Of a DNA stretch of 64,000 bases, positions 27,780 to 35,606 are shown piece after piece. Under the pieces are notes generated by a model. That model saw nothing but the letters and a program-made list of their open reading frames with translations. It ran no database searches and was not told where the DNA came from. Position 1 is the stretch's first letter; every line of letters begins with the position of its first letter. The position numbers and the translations under genes are program-made. The DNA lies in NCBI RefSeq assembly GCF_024653915.1, contig NZ_JANLGY010000011.1, forward strand, positions 1 to 64,000, in the 5' to 3' direction. This stretch comes from Sulfuricaulis sp. Its GTDB lineage: Bacteria; Pseudomonadota; Gammaproteobacteria; Acidiferrobacterales; Sulfurifustaceae.

Positions 27780-28399
27780 CGGCCATTGAACACAAGGCTA
27801 TCGCCAGACATGAAATTACCGGCGTCATACTCGCCGGCGGACGCGGCAGCCGACTGGGCGGTGTGGACAAGGGGCTGGTGCATATGCATGGCCGACCATT
27901 CGTCGAGCATGCCATCGACGCCCTGCGACCGCAGGTGGGGAGTCTGCTAATCAGTGCCAACCGCAACCGGGATGTCTATGCGTCATACGGTTTTCCCGTC
28001 GTCGCCGACGCCATGGGCGACTATGACGGACCGCTGGCGGGGATGTTGAGCGCCATGCGAGTTACCGAGACGACTTATATTCTTGTTGTGCCTTGCGACA
28101 CTCCTGCGCTGCCTTCAGACCTGGTTGAACGTTTGGCGAGTGCATTGACTCACGCGCAGGCCGAGGCTTCCGTTGTTTTCTGCCACGGTCGGATGCAACC
28201 GGTGTTTGCGCTAATGCGTAGCGATGTGGACGATCGTCTGGAGCAGTATATGACAGCAGGCGCTCGCGGCGCGGGCGAGTGGATGCATCGGCTGGGGGCG
28301 GTCAGCGTCGATTTTTCCGATCGGGCCGATGCCTTCGATAACATCAATACGCCCGAAGAACTGAAGCGTCTTGAGGAAAAAGTTCTTCAGCAAGCCTGA
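27776..28399 (+). CDS. mobA: Molybdenum cofactor guanylyltransferase MobA
   Basis: A 207-residue nucleotidyltransferase that joins GMP to Mo-molybdopterin to make the guanine dinucleotide cofactor needed by DMSO reductase family enzymes. The N-terminal ITGVILAGGRGSRLGGVDKG is the GTP-binding signature, and VVPCDTPALPSDLVERL carries the metal-binding Asp. The C-terminal NINTPEELKRLEE is typical. The presence of mobA agrees with the two bis-MGD enzymes in the window. It ends four bases before the convergent cytochrome b561 gene. Confidence 0.95.
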   Translation: MTAIEHKAIARHEITGVILAGGRGSRLGGVDKGLVHMHGRPFVEHAIDALRPQVGSLLISANRNRDVYASYGFPVVADAMGDYDGPLAGMLSAMRVTETTYILVVPCDTPALPSDLVERLASALTHAQAEASVVFCHGRMQPVFALMRSDVDDRLEQYMTAGARGAGEWMHRLGAVSVDFSDRADAFDNINTPEELKRLEEKVLQQA

Positions 28400-28402
28400 C
28401 GC

Positions 28403-29056
28403 TCATCCCGGTTTGCGTCCGGTGAACATGGCGCGCACCAGATTTTCCCGGTGCACCAGGCTGCCGATAATCACGCCCGCGATGTGCAGCACCACCAGCA
28501 GCAGTGTCAGGTTGGCGAAGAATTCGTGCAGCTCTTCCCATATCTCATCGTTTTCATTCTTTCCATTATTGTGCACCTTGTCGTCATCATCGGCTAAGGC
28601 CTCGGCAATTACACCAGGCATCGTCATCGTGGCCCCGGTGGAAAGAGAGGCAAAGGGTCCGGTGCCTTGTTCCGCGCCCTCCAGGGCGAGCCCCGTAATC
28701 CCGGCGGCAAGCAGCGATACCAGCAGCGCCAGGACCATCAATCCGCCCAGCGGGTTGTGTCCCAGATGACGTTTGGATTTTCCGAGCGTTAATTCCCTGA
28801 TGTAAGACAAAATGACCGAGGGACGGTAGACAAAATCGCTGAAGCGCGCGTATCGTGTGCCAACGAATCCCCAGACAATCCGTATCAGCACCAGGCCGAT
28901 GACGGTGTACCCGGCCAGTTCATGCAGGCGGGATTCCTCGTCGCCGGTGAGCCAGGCAATGGTAAACGCTGCCACCAGCGACCAGTGGAACAGGCGCACC
29001 AGCGGGTCCCAGACCTTGATTGCTTTCTGCAAAACAGGTGATTCAGGCAGGTTCAT
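28403..29056 (-). CDS. Cytochrome b561-type membrane protein
   Basis: A 217-residue integral membrane protein of the bacterial cytochrome b561/Ni-Fe hydrogenase cytochrome b type. The start VWDPLVRLFHWSLVAAFTIAWLTG (split here: VRLFHWSL) is the family hallmark. Haem-ligand histidines are expected in FHW (residue 24), LHELAGY and the LLVVLHIAGVIIGS helix. Between helices 3 and 4 there is a long acidic loop, ADDDDKVHNNGKNENDE. Such proteins take electrons from quinols or a soluble cytochrome c. The gene is alone on its strand and convergent with mobA, so its partner is unknown. Confidence 0.82.
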   Translation of the reverse strand: MNLPESPVLQKAIKVWDPLVRLFHWSLVAAFTIAWLTGDEESRLHELAGYTVIGLVLIRIVWGFVGTRYARFSDFVYRPSVILSYIRELTLGKSKRHLGHNPLGGLMVLALLVSLLAAGITGLALEGAEQGTGPFASLSTGATMTMPGVIAEALADDDDKVHNNGKNENDEIWEELHEFFANLTLLLVVLHIAGVIIGSLVHRENLVRAMFTGRKPG

Positions 29057-29207
29057 GGCTGGCTCCTTGAATGTGACAAAGGCGCGAATGGTGCGGCAGA
29101 AGGAATTGGCAAGCGCGTACCGGATTCAATAGGCGATCAATGACTGTGTTAGGCTTGAACAGGCATCGAAGTGGCCACGAAGAGTGCATCAGCAGGGGGA
29201 GTCGATC

Positions 29208-29606
29208 ATGCCGGAACTTTCTGAAAAGCAACTGCAGCAGTTCGAGCAACGGCTGAGAAATCGCCGTGAGGAACTGCGTGAGATTATTCATCGCGAGCTG
29301 GCCAACTCGAAGCAGGAAGACTTCACCGAACTGGCCGGCATGGTGCACGATGCCGGGGAAGAATCGTTTGCCGAGCTGCTGCGCGGCATCAACATTGCCA
29401 CGCGTACCCGTGAACTTGAGGAAATCCGGGACGTTGAGGCGTCGCTCGAACGCATCAAAAACGGTATCTACGGCACCTGTGTCGATTGCAACGACAAAAT
29501 CGTCCTCGAACGACTCGATGCCTATCCGACGGCGAAGCGTTGTATCAACTGCCAGAGCCGGAATGAAAACCGTCGCGGGGGACGCGACGCCACTCCCAGT
29601 CTCTAA
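29208..29606 (+). CDS. DksA/TraR family zinc-finger protein
   Basis: A 132-residue protein with a long N-terminal coiled coil (about residues 5-80) and a C4 zinc finger near the end (CVDCNDKI...AKRCINCQ). It has the DxxxD/A-type tip seen in DksA-like RNA polymerase secondary-channel factors, here within DAGEESFAEL, although a strict DxxDxA tip is not obvious. Members modulate initiation at stress and ribosomal promoters. ATG 29208 follows AGGGGGAG and is preferred over a GTG at 29184. It is isolated between two minus-strand genes. Confidence 0.82.
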   Translation: MPELSEKQLQQFEQRLRNRREELREIIHRELANSKQEDFTELAGMVHDAGEESFAELLRGINIATRTRELEEIRDVEASLERIKNGIYGTCVDCNDKIVLERLDAYPTAKRCINCQSRNENRRGGRDATPSL

Positions 29607-29621
29607 TCCAATCACCGCTGT

Positions 29622-30794
29622 TTATGCTCCCTGGACGGCCGTGGTGAGCGAGCGCCTGGTCAGCAGAACTTCCAGCAATTCACGGACCTTGCGTATCTCC
29701 GCGCCGAAGGGCAGTGATTCCGATCCGCGGAAGAACAATCCCTGCTGAATATTGCCGCGTTGCGCCGCCGCGAGCTGCGTCTCGATGCAGAACTGGCCGG
29801 CGGCCGGGTTGCCATCCTTGAAACCGCAATGCGCCAGGCACTCAAGCCGGCTCGGGCACTGGGAGCATTCAGGGCTCGCCTTGGCGCGCAGTTTATTTTC
29901 CTTGGCGAGATAATTTTTCAACCACGGGGTCAGCACGGCGCGCGCGGGCAGGCCGGCGGCGCTCATGAAGGTCACGATGTCTTTCGGCCCGGCCTCGGCC
30001 AGCACCTTTTTGAAGTTGGGATGCGCGTCGCATTCCTCGGTGACGGCGAATGGCGTGCCGATCTGTGCGCCGGCGGCGCCCATGTCGAACAGCTCCTTGA
30101 GCTTCTGGAATGAATTGATGCCGCCCGCCGGTATCAGGGGAATGCTGCCAATGGCGATTCCCAGCTCCTGAAACACGCGCCGGATCTCCTCCAGCACGCG
30201 CCCGAAATCGAATTTGGGATCGTTGACCTCTTCCATGCGCGTGGCGCCGAGATGGCCGCCGGCGTAGCGCGGGTGCTCGATGACGATGGCGTCCGGCAGT
30301 CGTCCCTTGCGCATCCATTTCTTCAGTACCGCGCGCACGCCGCGTTCTTCCGAAAGGATCGGGATCAGCGCGACGTTTTTGAATTTCTCCGTGAGCTCGG
30401 GCAGGTCGAACGGCAGTCCCGCGCCCGAGACGATGGCGTTTGCCCCGCTCTTGCAGGCCTGCACCACGAGTTCGGCGTAATTCGACAGCGCGCGCATCAC
30501 GTTCACCGCGACGAAGCCGTCCGGCGCGATCTCGTGCGCCGCGCGAATCTCGCGATCCAGCGCCTCGATATTGGCGGCGCTGTGTACTTTCGGATCGTTG
30601 CATTTGCGCAAACGTTGCATGATGTCCGGGTACAGGCGTCGCAGGTCCACGCTGGCAATGGTGCCGACCGCGCCTTCCCGGGCGACGGCACCGGCCAGCC
30701 GGTGGCCGGAAATGCCCACACCCATGCCGCCCTGGATGATGGGAAGCAATTGGCGCCCACGGATAGTGAGCATGGGGAAAGAAGTATGAATCAT
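29622..30794 (-). CDS. Nitronate monooxygenase/NPD-like flavoprotein
   Basis: A 390-residue TIM-barrel FMN protein of the 2-nitropropane dioxygenase/nitronate monooxygenase superfamily. Typical parts are PIIQGGMGVGISGHRLAGAV at the N-terminus, VSGAGLPFDLPEL, the HPRYAGGHLG segment and PLIPAGGINS / GAAGAQIGTPF, which form the phosphate-binding end of the barrel. A C-terminal cysteine-rich tail (CSQCPSRLECLAHCGFKDG) is a feature of one subgroup and might bind a metal cluster. It could detoxify nitronates or act as an enoyl reductase; the family is functionally mixed. An FNR/DNR-type box lies 53 bp upstream, which favours a role under denitrifying conditions. Two alternative starts (30773, 30818) exist. 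Confidence 0.78.
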   Translation of the reverse strand: MIHTSFPMLTIRGRQLLPIIQGGMGVGISGHRLAGAVAREGAVGTIASVDLRRLYPDIMQRLRKCNDPKVHSAANIEALDREIRAAHEIAPDGFVAVNVMRALSNYAELVVQACKSGANAIVSGAGLPFDLPELTEKFKNVALIPILSEERGVRAVLKKWMRKGRLPDAIVIEHPRYAGGHLGATRMEEVNDPKFDFGRVLEEIRRVFQELGIAIGSIPLIPAGGINSFQKLKELFDMGAAGAQIGTPFAVTEECDAHPNFKKVLAEAGPKDIVTFMSAAGLPARAVLTPWLKNYLAKENKLRAKASPECSQCPSRLECLAHCGFKDGNPAAGQFCIETQLAAAQRGNIQQGLFFRGSESLPFGAEIRKVRELLEVLLTRRSLTTAVQGA

Positions 30795-30846
30795 GGAATA
30801 AGCTGGGCCGTGCAACACAACCTAGCCTAATTCGTGAAAAAAAGTG

Positions 30847-30860
30847 TTGATCAAGGTCAA
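30847..30860. promoter_or_regulatory. FNR/DNR-like box upstream of the nitronate monooxygenase-like gene
   Basis: TTGAT-CAAG-GTCAA, very like the box at 26173-26186. It is centred about 60 bp before the likely start at 30794 on the minus strand. Confidence 0.68.
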
Positions 30861-30886
30861 GCTCGCGGCCGGGTGTAACGGGATCG

Positions 30887-31267
30887 CTAGCCAATATAAG
30901 GCAGCACCTGCCGGGTCAACGCGACTAGAACGATATAAGCGAAAATAGCGATCGCGATGAACCAGGCGGCGATGCGGATTTTTCTGGTTTTGCCGTATTT
31001 AAGGCCAATCGCGCCGACCACGATGTAGGCAACGAGCGCCAGCACCTTGGCCGTGAGCCAGCCGTGCACAAAGGGGTATTGCTGAATTTGCAGTGTTAGC
31101 AGAATGGCTGAAACCAGCAGCGTTGTATCAATAATATGTGGCGCCACCCGTGCCCATTTTTCCTGGAGCCAGGGCGACTCGCGGATCATCCAGATGCCGC
31201 GGATCACGTAACCGGTGATGGAAAGAATGACGCTGGCGACGTGAATGGTCTTAAGGGCAATAAACAT
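30887..31267 (-). CDS. SirB2 family inner-membrane protein
   Basis: A 126-residue protein with four predicted transmembrane helices. The N-terminus MFIALKTIHVASVILSITGYVIRGIW and the VAPHIIDTTLLVSAILLTLQIQQYPF segment match SirB2-like proteins (once annotated as invasion gene expression up-regulators). Conserved histidines in IHV and PHIID may bind haem, as in related small cytochrome-like proteins. The function is not known. It lies upstream of the nitronate monooxygenase gene on the same strand with an FNR-type box between them, so they are probably separate units. Confidence 0.78.
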   Translation of the reverse strand: MFIALKTIHVASVILSITGYVIRGIWMIRESPWLQEKWARVAPHIIDTTLLVSAILLTLQIQQYPFVHGWLTAKVLALVAYIVVGAIGLKYGKTRKIRIAAWFIAIAIFAYIVLVALTRQVLPYIG

Positions 31268-31571
31268 CGGGAGTCCGGAGGGGTGGCGCCCTAAATTTAT
31301 ATTTTTTCAATTGACCGCAGGCCATGCGCATGCGCGGTATTGTAAACGAAATTCTCCCCCTGAATTTTTGCCGCCGGGAGTGTCTGCGCCGCCCAGGCTG
31401 ACAGAAAGGAAGCCGGGTAATCATCCACAATGTGCAGGGGTTACTGGCCTGGAGAACGGTAAATACCAGCGTGGCCAATCTTTGAATGGTTCTAAACCAG
31501 AAATATTTGTATTTGCGGAAGGATATAATTATCTTTGATACCTATAACTCTAAAGGGGAGGAGAAGAGGTC
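31268..31571. other. Intergenic region upstream of PAS-LuxR paralogue 2
   Basis: About 300 bp between divergent genes. It contains a GC-symmetrical site GCGCATGCGC near 31326-31335 and an AT-rich stretch (31500-31550) that ends in a strong GGGGAGGAGAAGAGG ribosome site for the regulator. No gene, terminator or FNR box was seen. A promoter for the regulator is likely within the AT-rich segment. Confidence 0.4.
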
Positions 31572-32183
31572 ATGACCGACCTGGGTGAAATTTTTTCCCG
31601 CACGTCAGACGCCGTTTTCGCGATCGATGGCGCCTGCCGGATTGTTTATCGGAACGAAATTTTCGCCGATCTTTTCCAATGCCCGGCATCCGAGGGGTCG
31701 GGCCGCCCCTGTTATGAAGTCGTGTGTGGCAAGACGCTGGGTGGCCAGGTTTTTTGCAGCCCTGACTGTCCGGTCGGAAAGTCCCTCACGAATGATCGTC
31801 CGGTCGAGAATTTTGATCTGATCATCTCTCCTGCCCACGGGGATTCAGCGTGGGTCAGCGTAGGCTCGTCCCCATTGCCGAAAACATTCCATCGCGCCGT
31901 CGCGGTCTTCCTGATCCGCCCCGTCAACGTCATGCATGCCCTCAATCGTCTCGCGCATGGCGGACCCTCCAAGGAAAACGACGAAACGGCACACCGGCTC
32001 ACGCCACGCGAGCGGCAAATCCTCAGGCTGCTTGCCGAGGGCCGCAGTACCAAGGAGCTCGCCGATATTCTGCACATCAGCCACGTCACGGTCCGTAACC
32101 ACATCCATAATATTTTTGAAAAACTGGACATCCACAGCCGGGCGGAAGCGGTGAGCTTTGCCTACCGCAACAGTCTCCTGTAG
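31572..32183 (+). CDS. PAS-LuxR transcriptional regulator with Cys4 motif, paralogue 2
   Basis: A 203-residue regulator with an N-terminal PAS domain starting at once (MTDLGEIFSRTSDAVFAID) and a C-terminal LuxR-type helix-turn-helix (RLTPRERQILRLLAEGRSTK to NHIHNIFEKLDIHSRAEAV). The cysteines are C47, C52, C62 and C66 (C-x4-C-x9-C-x3-C), identical in position to paralogue 3. The DNA-binding helix THVTVRNHIHN-like region is very similar among the three paralogues. It stands 215 bp upstream of the cytochrome-cupredoxin-propeller gene, with two palindromes in the gap that are good candidates for its operators. Confidence 0.82.
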   Translation: MTDLGEIFSRTSDAVFAIDGACRIVYRNEIFADLFQCPASEGSGRPCYEVVCGKTLGGQVFCSPDCPVGKSLTNDRPVENFDLIISPAHGDSAWVSVGSSPLPKTFHRAVAVFLIRPVNVMHALNRLAHGGPSKENDETAHRLTPRERQILRLLAEGRSTKELADILHISHVTVRNHIHNIFEKLDIHSRAEAVSFAYRNSLL

Positions 32184-32258
32184 CCGCGCGTAATCTCCGG
32201 TTTTTTGCATCGCTCTTCCCCGTTCTCATATCCCTGTTTCCGGCGTGGATTGCCTGCC

Positions 32259-32274
32259 TGATGCAAATGCATCA
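32259..32274. promoter_or_regulatory. Palindrome TGATGCA-N2-TGCATCA, copy 1
   Basis: Perfect 7-bp arms TGATGCA and TGCATCA around AA. Its first base is 140 bp before the start of the gene at 32399. An identical-arm palindrome lies 139 bp before the start of the gene at 36456. Identity of arms and distance suggests an operator shared by the two haem-protein genes. Confidence 0.65.
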
Positions 32275-32336
32275 AGCAAAATGACGCATTCGAATCATTT
32301 TTTCCGACTTTGATCGTAAATATATTGTTGCACGCG

Positions 32337-32353
32337 TGCGGCAATTTGCCGCA
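32337..32353. promoter_or_regulatory. Palindrome TGCGGCA-N3-TGCCGCA, copy 1
   Basis: Perfect 7-bp arms TGCGGCA and TGCCGCA around ATT, 46 bp before the start codon at 32399. The same palindrome with spacer TTT is at 35523-35539. A degenerate version (AGCGGCA-TTC-TGTCGCA) occurs at 50319-50335, upstream of the CuA oxidase/NO reductase operon. Confidence 0.62.
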
Positions 32354-32398
32354 CAGCGGTACCACCACAAATATCAAATATATATATAAGGAGGAGTC

Positions 32399-34522
32399 AT
32401 GTTCCACAATTATTCTATAAAGAGTGGGTGGGAGGCTGCGCTGCTTACAGTGGCCATCCTGCTCGCATCGCCGCTGGCGCAGGCCAGTGCCATTCAATCC
32501 CAACCGCCGGAAAAAATCTTCGCGGCCGCCTGTTCCACCTGTCACGGATCGGGCGGCCGTGGCGGAGACTCATGGGTCAATGACGTCAATGCCCCACGCA
32601 TCGCGGGCCTTAGGATGATCAGCGACACCGCGGCCAAAAACATGATCCGCAACGGATCGGACAACCGCGGCATGCCGGGTTTCGGGCCGGCGGAAATTAC
32701 CGACACCGAGCTCAACAGTCTCGTCAGTTGGCTGCGCAATAACTGCGGCGGCATGATGGGCAGCTGCCCGGCGCCCGCGCGTCCGTCGGGCACGGAAGTG
32801 AAGGTGGACATCCTGGATGCCGATCCGTGGTACACCGACAAGGGCGTGGACAACGCCAACGACCCCTATGACGACACACGGCGTGTGGTGCTCGGCGCCA
32901 ACCAGTACCTCACCGTGACCAACACCGGCAAGACCTGGCACACCATGACCAACTCCGCCGTCGGCAAGGACTCGGGCTTCATCGGCTACGCCGGCAATCT
33001 CGGCAGCGGCACCGGTTATTACTACGCGGATCAATCCACGGGGCTCGCGCCCGGCTGTGTACGCTATCTCTGCAAGCTGCATCCGTATATGCAGTTCGAG
33101 GCCTGCACTGCGGGCAATACGCCGGCGGAAATCACCAAGGCCTCGAAGGTCGCCATCGCCAAACCGGCCGTGGCGGGCAGCGGTGAGGTCTGGGTGAACG
33201 CCCAGAGCCAGGAGGAAAGCGCCTCCGACACGGTGGACGGCGCGATGCAGGTCATCGACTCCGCGAACTGGAACATCAAGAACTACATCGCCAACGTCGG
33301 CAACAACCCGCACAATGCCTGGCCCGGAAAGGGCAGCAACGGCACATCCTACGTGCTCACGGCCAACTGGCACGACAACACCTCGACCGTGATCAACGCC
33401 AGCACCAAGGCGGTGGTGCGCACCGCCGCCACCGGCGCGGCGTCGGCGCACGTGCAGGTATCGCCCGGCGCGGCCGAACGCTGGTTCGTCACCATCATGG
33501 GCGGCGTGGCCATGCAGGAAGTGGACGTGGCCAAGTTCGCGGCGGGCCAAAGCGGCGCCCTCGTGGGCAACCCCATCCGCGGCCAGTTCTCGCCGCACGG
33601 CATCTGGTTCTGCGACGATGGCGAGCATTATCTGACCGCCAACACGCTGGCCAACTCCGTGTCGCTCTACTCCGTGAGCCAGGCGAAACAGCAGTCCTTC
33701 GCCTCGACCGGCGGCGTCTCGCCGCTCGCGGCGAGCGTGTTCAACGGCTACGGCACCGGCGGCTGCGTGCGCGCTTACACCAACAACGCTGGGACCGCGT
33801 CGGTGTCGGTGTACGACATCAACCCGACGGGCGGTACGATCACGCGCAACAGCAGCGTGATTCCGGCCGCGTTGCGGGATGCGAGCGGCAACCTGAAGCT
33901 CCGGGACACCTCGATCTATCCGGTGCGCTGGGTGCATATGCCGATCCAGACGCCGGTGAGCCCGCCTGACGCCACCACGCACGGCCGCTTCATGGTCACC
34001 GCGAACAAGGCGTCGTTCAACGTCGCGGTCACGGCGCTCAGTTCCGCGGGCAATCCGACGGCGGTTTACACCTTCCCGGCGGGCCTTGGAGCGCACGGCG
34101 TGACCTACGGCCGCAAGGCGTTGTGCGACAATGGCGTTCCCAGTTCCATCTGCTACTACGCCTACGTGACCAATACCTTCGAGGATTACATCAGCGTCTA
34201 TGACCTCGAAAAAGTGGCAAGCGCGGGCGCGCCAGGCTCGGCCGGCGAGCAGGTGAGCCTGCAGGGTTACGGCGCCAAGGCGTTGTGCAGCGGCCAGAGC
34301 TCGTGCAACGTGCCGATCACGACCTTCTGCCCCGACTGCCGCAGCGGGGCGCACGTGGGCGACGTGCCGCTCAAGACGACCACGACCGGCAAGTACACCT
34401 ATCTGAAGGAAGAGGTGTGGCTCGACCCGCTGGCCACGGAGCTGCCGCTGGATCTGGACCTCAAGATCAACACCGGCGCGCAAGGGATCATGGTCGCTCC
34501 CGCGCCCAAGCCTTGGCCGTAA
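32399..34522 (+). CDS. Cytochrome c-cupredoxin-beta-propeller fusion protein, unknown function
   Basis: A 707-residue periplasmic protein with an unusual domain order. A signal peptide ends near residue 30 (PLAQASA). Residues 38-115 are a class I cytochrome c with C45-S-T-C48-H49 and Met92 (RGMPGFG) as likely sixth ligand. Residues 133-240 look like a cupredoxin with type 1 copper ligands H181, C225, H228 and M231 (KTWHTMTN; CKLHPYM). Residues 260-707 are repetitive and propeller-like, with histidines at 305, 325, 351, 400, 410, 513, 528, 566 and 652 in loops such as SPHG, GAHG and THGRF. This faintly recalls the His-rich propeller of N2O reductase, but the CuA motif and NosZ signatures are absent. 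It may be a multicopper or haem oxidoreductase, or an electron-relay protein. It follows PAS-LuxR paralogue 2 and precedes a hairpin terminator. Confidence 0.72.
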   Translation: MFHNYSIKSGWEAALLTVAILLASPLAQASAIQSQPPEKIFAAACSTCHGSGGRGGDSWVNDVNAPRIAGLRMISDTAAKNMIRNGSDNRGMPGFGPAEITDTELNSLVSWLRNNCGGMMGSCPAPARPSGTEVKVDILDADPWYTDKGVDNANDPYDDTRRVVLGANQYLTVTNTGKTWHTMTNSAVGKDSGFIGYAGNLGSGTGYYYADQSTGLAPGCVRYLCKLHPYMQFEACTAGNTPAEITKASKVAIAKPAVAGSGEVWVNAQSQEESASDTVDGAMQVIDSANWNIKNYIANVGNNPHNAWPGKGSNGTSYVLTANWHDNTSTVINASTKAVVRTAATGAASAHVQVSPGAAERWFVTIMGGVAMQEVDVAKFAAGQSGALVGNPIRGQFSPHGIWFCDDGEHYLTANTLANSVSLYSVSQAKQQSFASTGGVSPLAASVFNGYGTGGCVRAYTNNAGTASVSVYDINPTGGTITRNSSVIPAALRDASGNLKLRDTSIYPVRWVHMPIQTPVSPPDATTHGRFMVTANKASFNVAVTALSSAGNPTAVYTFPAGLGAHGVTYGRKALCDNGVPSSICYYAYVTNTFEDYISVYDLEKVASAGAPGSAGEQVSLQGYGAKALCSGQSSCNVPITTFCPDCRSGAHVGDVPLKTTTTGKYTYLKEEVWLDPLATELPLDLDLKINTGAQGIMVAPAPKPWP

Positions 34523-34545
34523 CCGGCTGGTAATGCGGTAACAAC

Positions 34546-34580
34546 AAAGCAGGGGGCAGCGAAACGCTGCCCCCTGCTTT
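34546..34580. terminator. Hairpin terminator or processing site after the fusion-protein gene
   Basis: A perfect 15-bp stem, AAAGCAGGGGGCAGC and GCTGCCCCCTGCTTT, around loop GAAAC. The stem ends in TTT but has no longer U-tract. It lies 24 bp past the stop and 8 bp before the next start, so it may reduce rather than stop transcription into the SurA-like gene. Confidence 0.7.
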
Positions 34581-34587
34581 CACGTCC

Positions 34588-35253
34588 ATGAAAAGGCTTC
34601 TCCTCTTGTTCGCCCTGTTGTTGCCGGGTGTTGCCGCCGCGGAAACGACACCGGCGACGCTTCCGGAAATCGTGGCGCGCATCAACGACGTTGCAGTCAC
34701 GCGCGCCCAATTCGAAACGCGCCTGGCGCAAAGCCGCTCGATGAACCCTTCGCTGTTCGATGCCATGGGCGCGGAAGAAAAGGCGCACGCCATGGTGCGC
34801 GTGCTGAACGGCATGATCCAGCGCGAGCTCGAAGTCCGGGAAGCACACCGCCGCGGTATTACCGTTGCCGAGGAGGAGATCGCGCAACGGCTGCGCGAGA
34901 TGGAGGCCTCTTACGCCAACAAAGGCGGGCTCAAACAGGCCTTCGCCGAATTCAAGATCACGCCGGAGCAGTGGAAGGAAGAAACGCGGCGCAATCTGCT
35001 GATCGAACGGCTCGAGGCGATCGAGTCGGCCGCCATGCCGGTTACCGATGAAGAAGTCCGCGAGGAATTCCTGCGTAACTTCTGGAAGGAAAAAACGCCG
35101 CCCTCGTCGCGGGAGTTAGCCGAACACCGCGAACATATGCGCATGGTGATCCGGCAGCGGCGCTGGCCCGAGCAGCGCAAAAGCTGGATGCAGTCGCTGG
35201 CGGACGTCGCCCGCCTCTGGCGCTGGACGCCCGCCGCCGGCGGCGCACCCTAG
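34588..35253 (+). CDS. SurA N-terminal-like periplasmic chaperone without PPIase domain
   Basis: A 221-residue exported protein with signal peptide MKRLLLLFALLLPGVAAAE. The mature part begins VARINDVAVTRAQFETRLAQS, the typical SurA/PpiC N-terminal opening, and continues with helices LNGMIQRELEVREAHRRGITV and EEEIAQRLREMEASYANKGG. There is no parvulin domain, so it would act only as a chaperone. Its place just after the cytochrome-cupredoxin-propeller gene suggests it helps fold that large periplasmic protein. The last residues overlap, tail to tail, with a decayed membrane-protein fragment on the other strand. Confidence 0.78.
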   Translation: MKRLLLLFALLLPGVAAAETTPATLPEIVARINDVAVTRAQFETRLAQSRSMNPSLFDAMGAEEKAHAMVRVLNGMIQRELEVREAHRRGITVAEEEIAQRLREMEASYANKGGLKQAFAEFKITPEQWKEETRRNLLIERLEAIESAAMPVTDEEVREEFLRNFWKEKTPPSSRELAEHREHMRMVIRQRRWPEQRKSWMQSLADVARLWRWTPAAGGAP

Positions 35254-35440
35254 CGGGTGGTTGTAGCGTGCACGATCCGACGATATAGCTGGACGGCGGA
35301 CATCAGATTCCATCCCGGCCACGCATACGAAAGCGCGATCGGGGTTGCGACCGGATATACCCGGAATCCGGGATGAACAACTACCATCGAAGTCAGCAAT
35401 AGCGCCGCGCCATACAGCCGCCGATGCGGCAACGCGCGCG
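35250..35440 (-). pseudogene. Remnant of an NnrS-like membrane protein gene (C-terminal fragment)
   Basis: The minus-strand frame reads RTRALPHRRLYGAALLLTSM and on through VVVHPGFRVYPVATPIALSY to AWPGWNLMSAVQLYRRIV. It matches the C-terminus of the protein at 44456-45763 (TRTRPQLWIHGVALL, ILHPGFWVYPAAATLALSYAW, GWNLSSAYAVFRR). An in-frame stop lies just upstream of the matching part, and the other 370 residues are missing. It is therefore a truncated duplicate or the tail of a lost gene. Confidence 0.75.
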
Positions 35441-35522
35441 TCCTGCCTTTTCAATTTATCGAGTGAATTCATATCCTGCCGCTGTCTGTTCCGCGGCGTT
35501 TGTTGGCGTATTTCTTGCTTGC

Positions 35523-35539
35523 TGCGGCATTTTGCCGCA
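35523..35539. promoter_or_regulatory. Palindrome TGCGGCA-N3-TGCCGCA, copy 2
   Basis: Perfect arms TGCGGCA and TGCCGCA around TTT, 67 bp before the start of PAS-LuxR paralogue 3. The arms equal those at 32337-32353. A candidate binding site for one of the PAS-LuxR proteins, perhaps autoregulatory. Confidence 0.6.
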
Positions 35540-35606
35540 CCCCCGATGCTTGTGATACCGAGATTCCGGGTGACAGAATGGTTGCGTCAGAGGGGATTCG
35601 ATCGTC

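Noticed and set aside
32570-34483. Long minus-strand frame (637 codons) opposite the cytochrome-cupredoxin-propeller gene
   Set aside because: Shadow frame rich in Arg, Val and His with no start context; the plus-strand gene has a signal peptide, haem and Cu motifs.
32399-34522. Nitrous oxide reductase (NosZ) identity
   Set aside because: The cupredoxin has only one Cys in its copper motif and lies before the propeller; NosZ sequence blocks around its CuZ histidines are not seen, and no nosD/F/Y/L genes are near.
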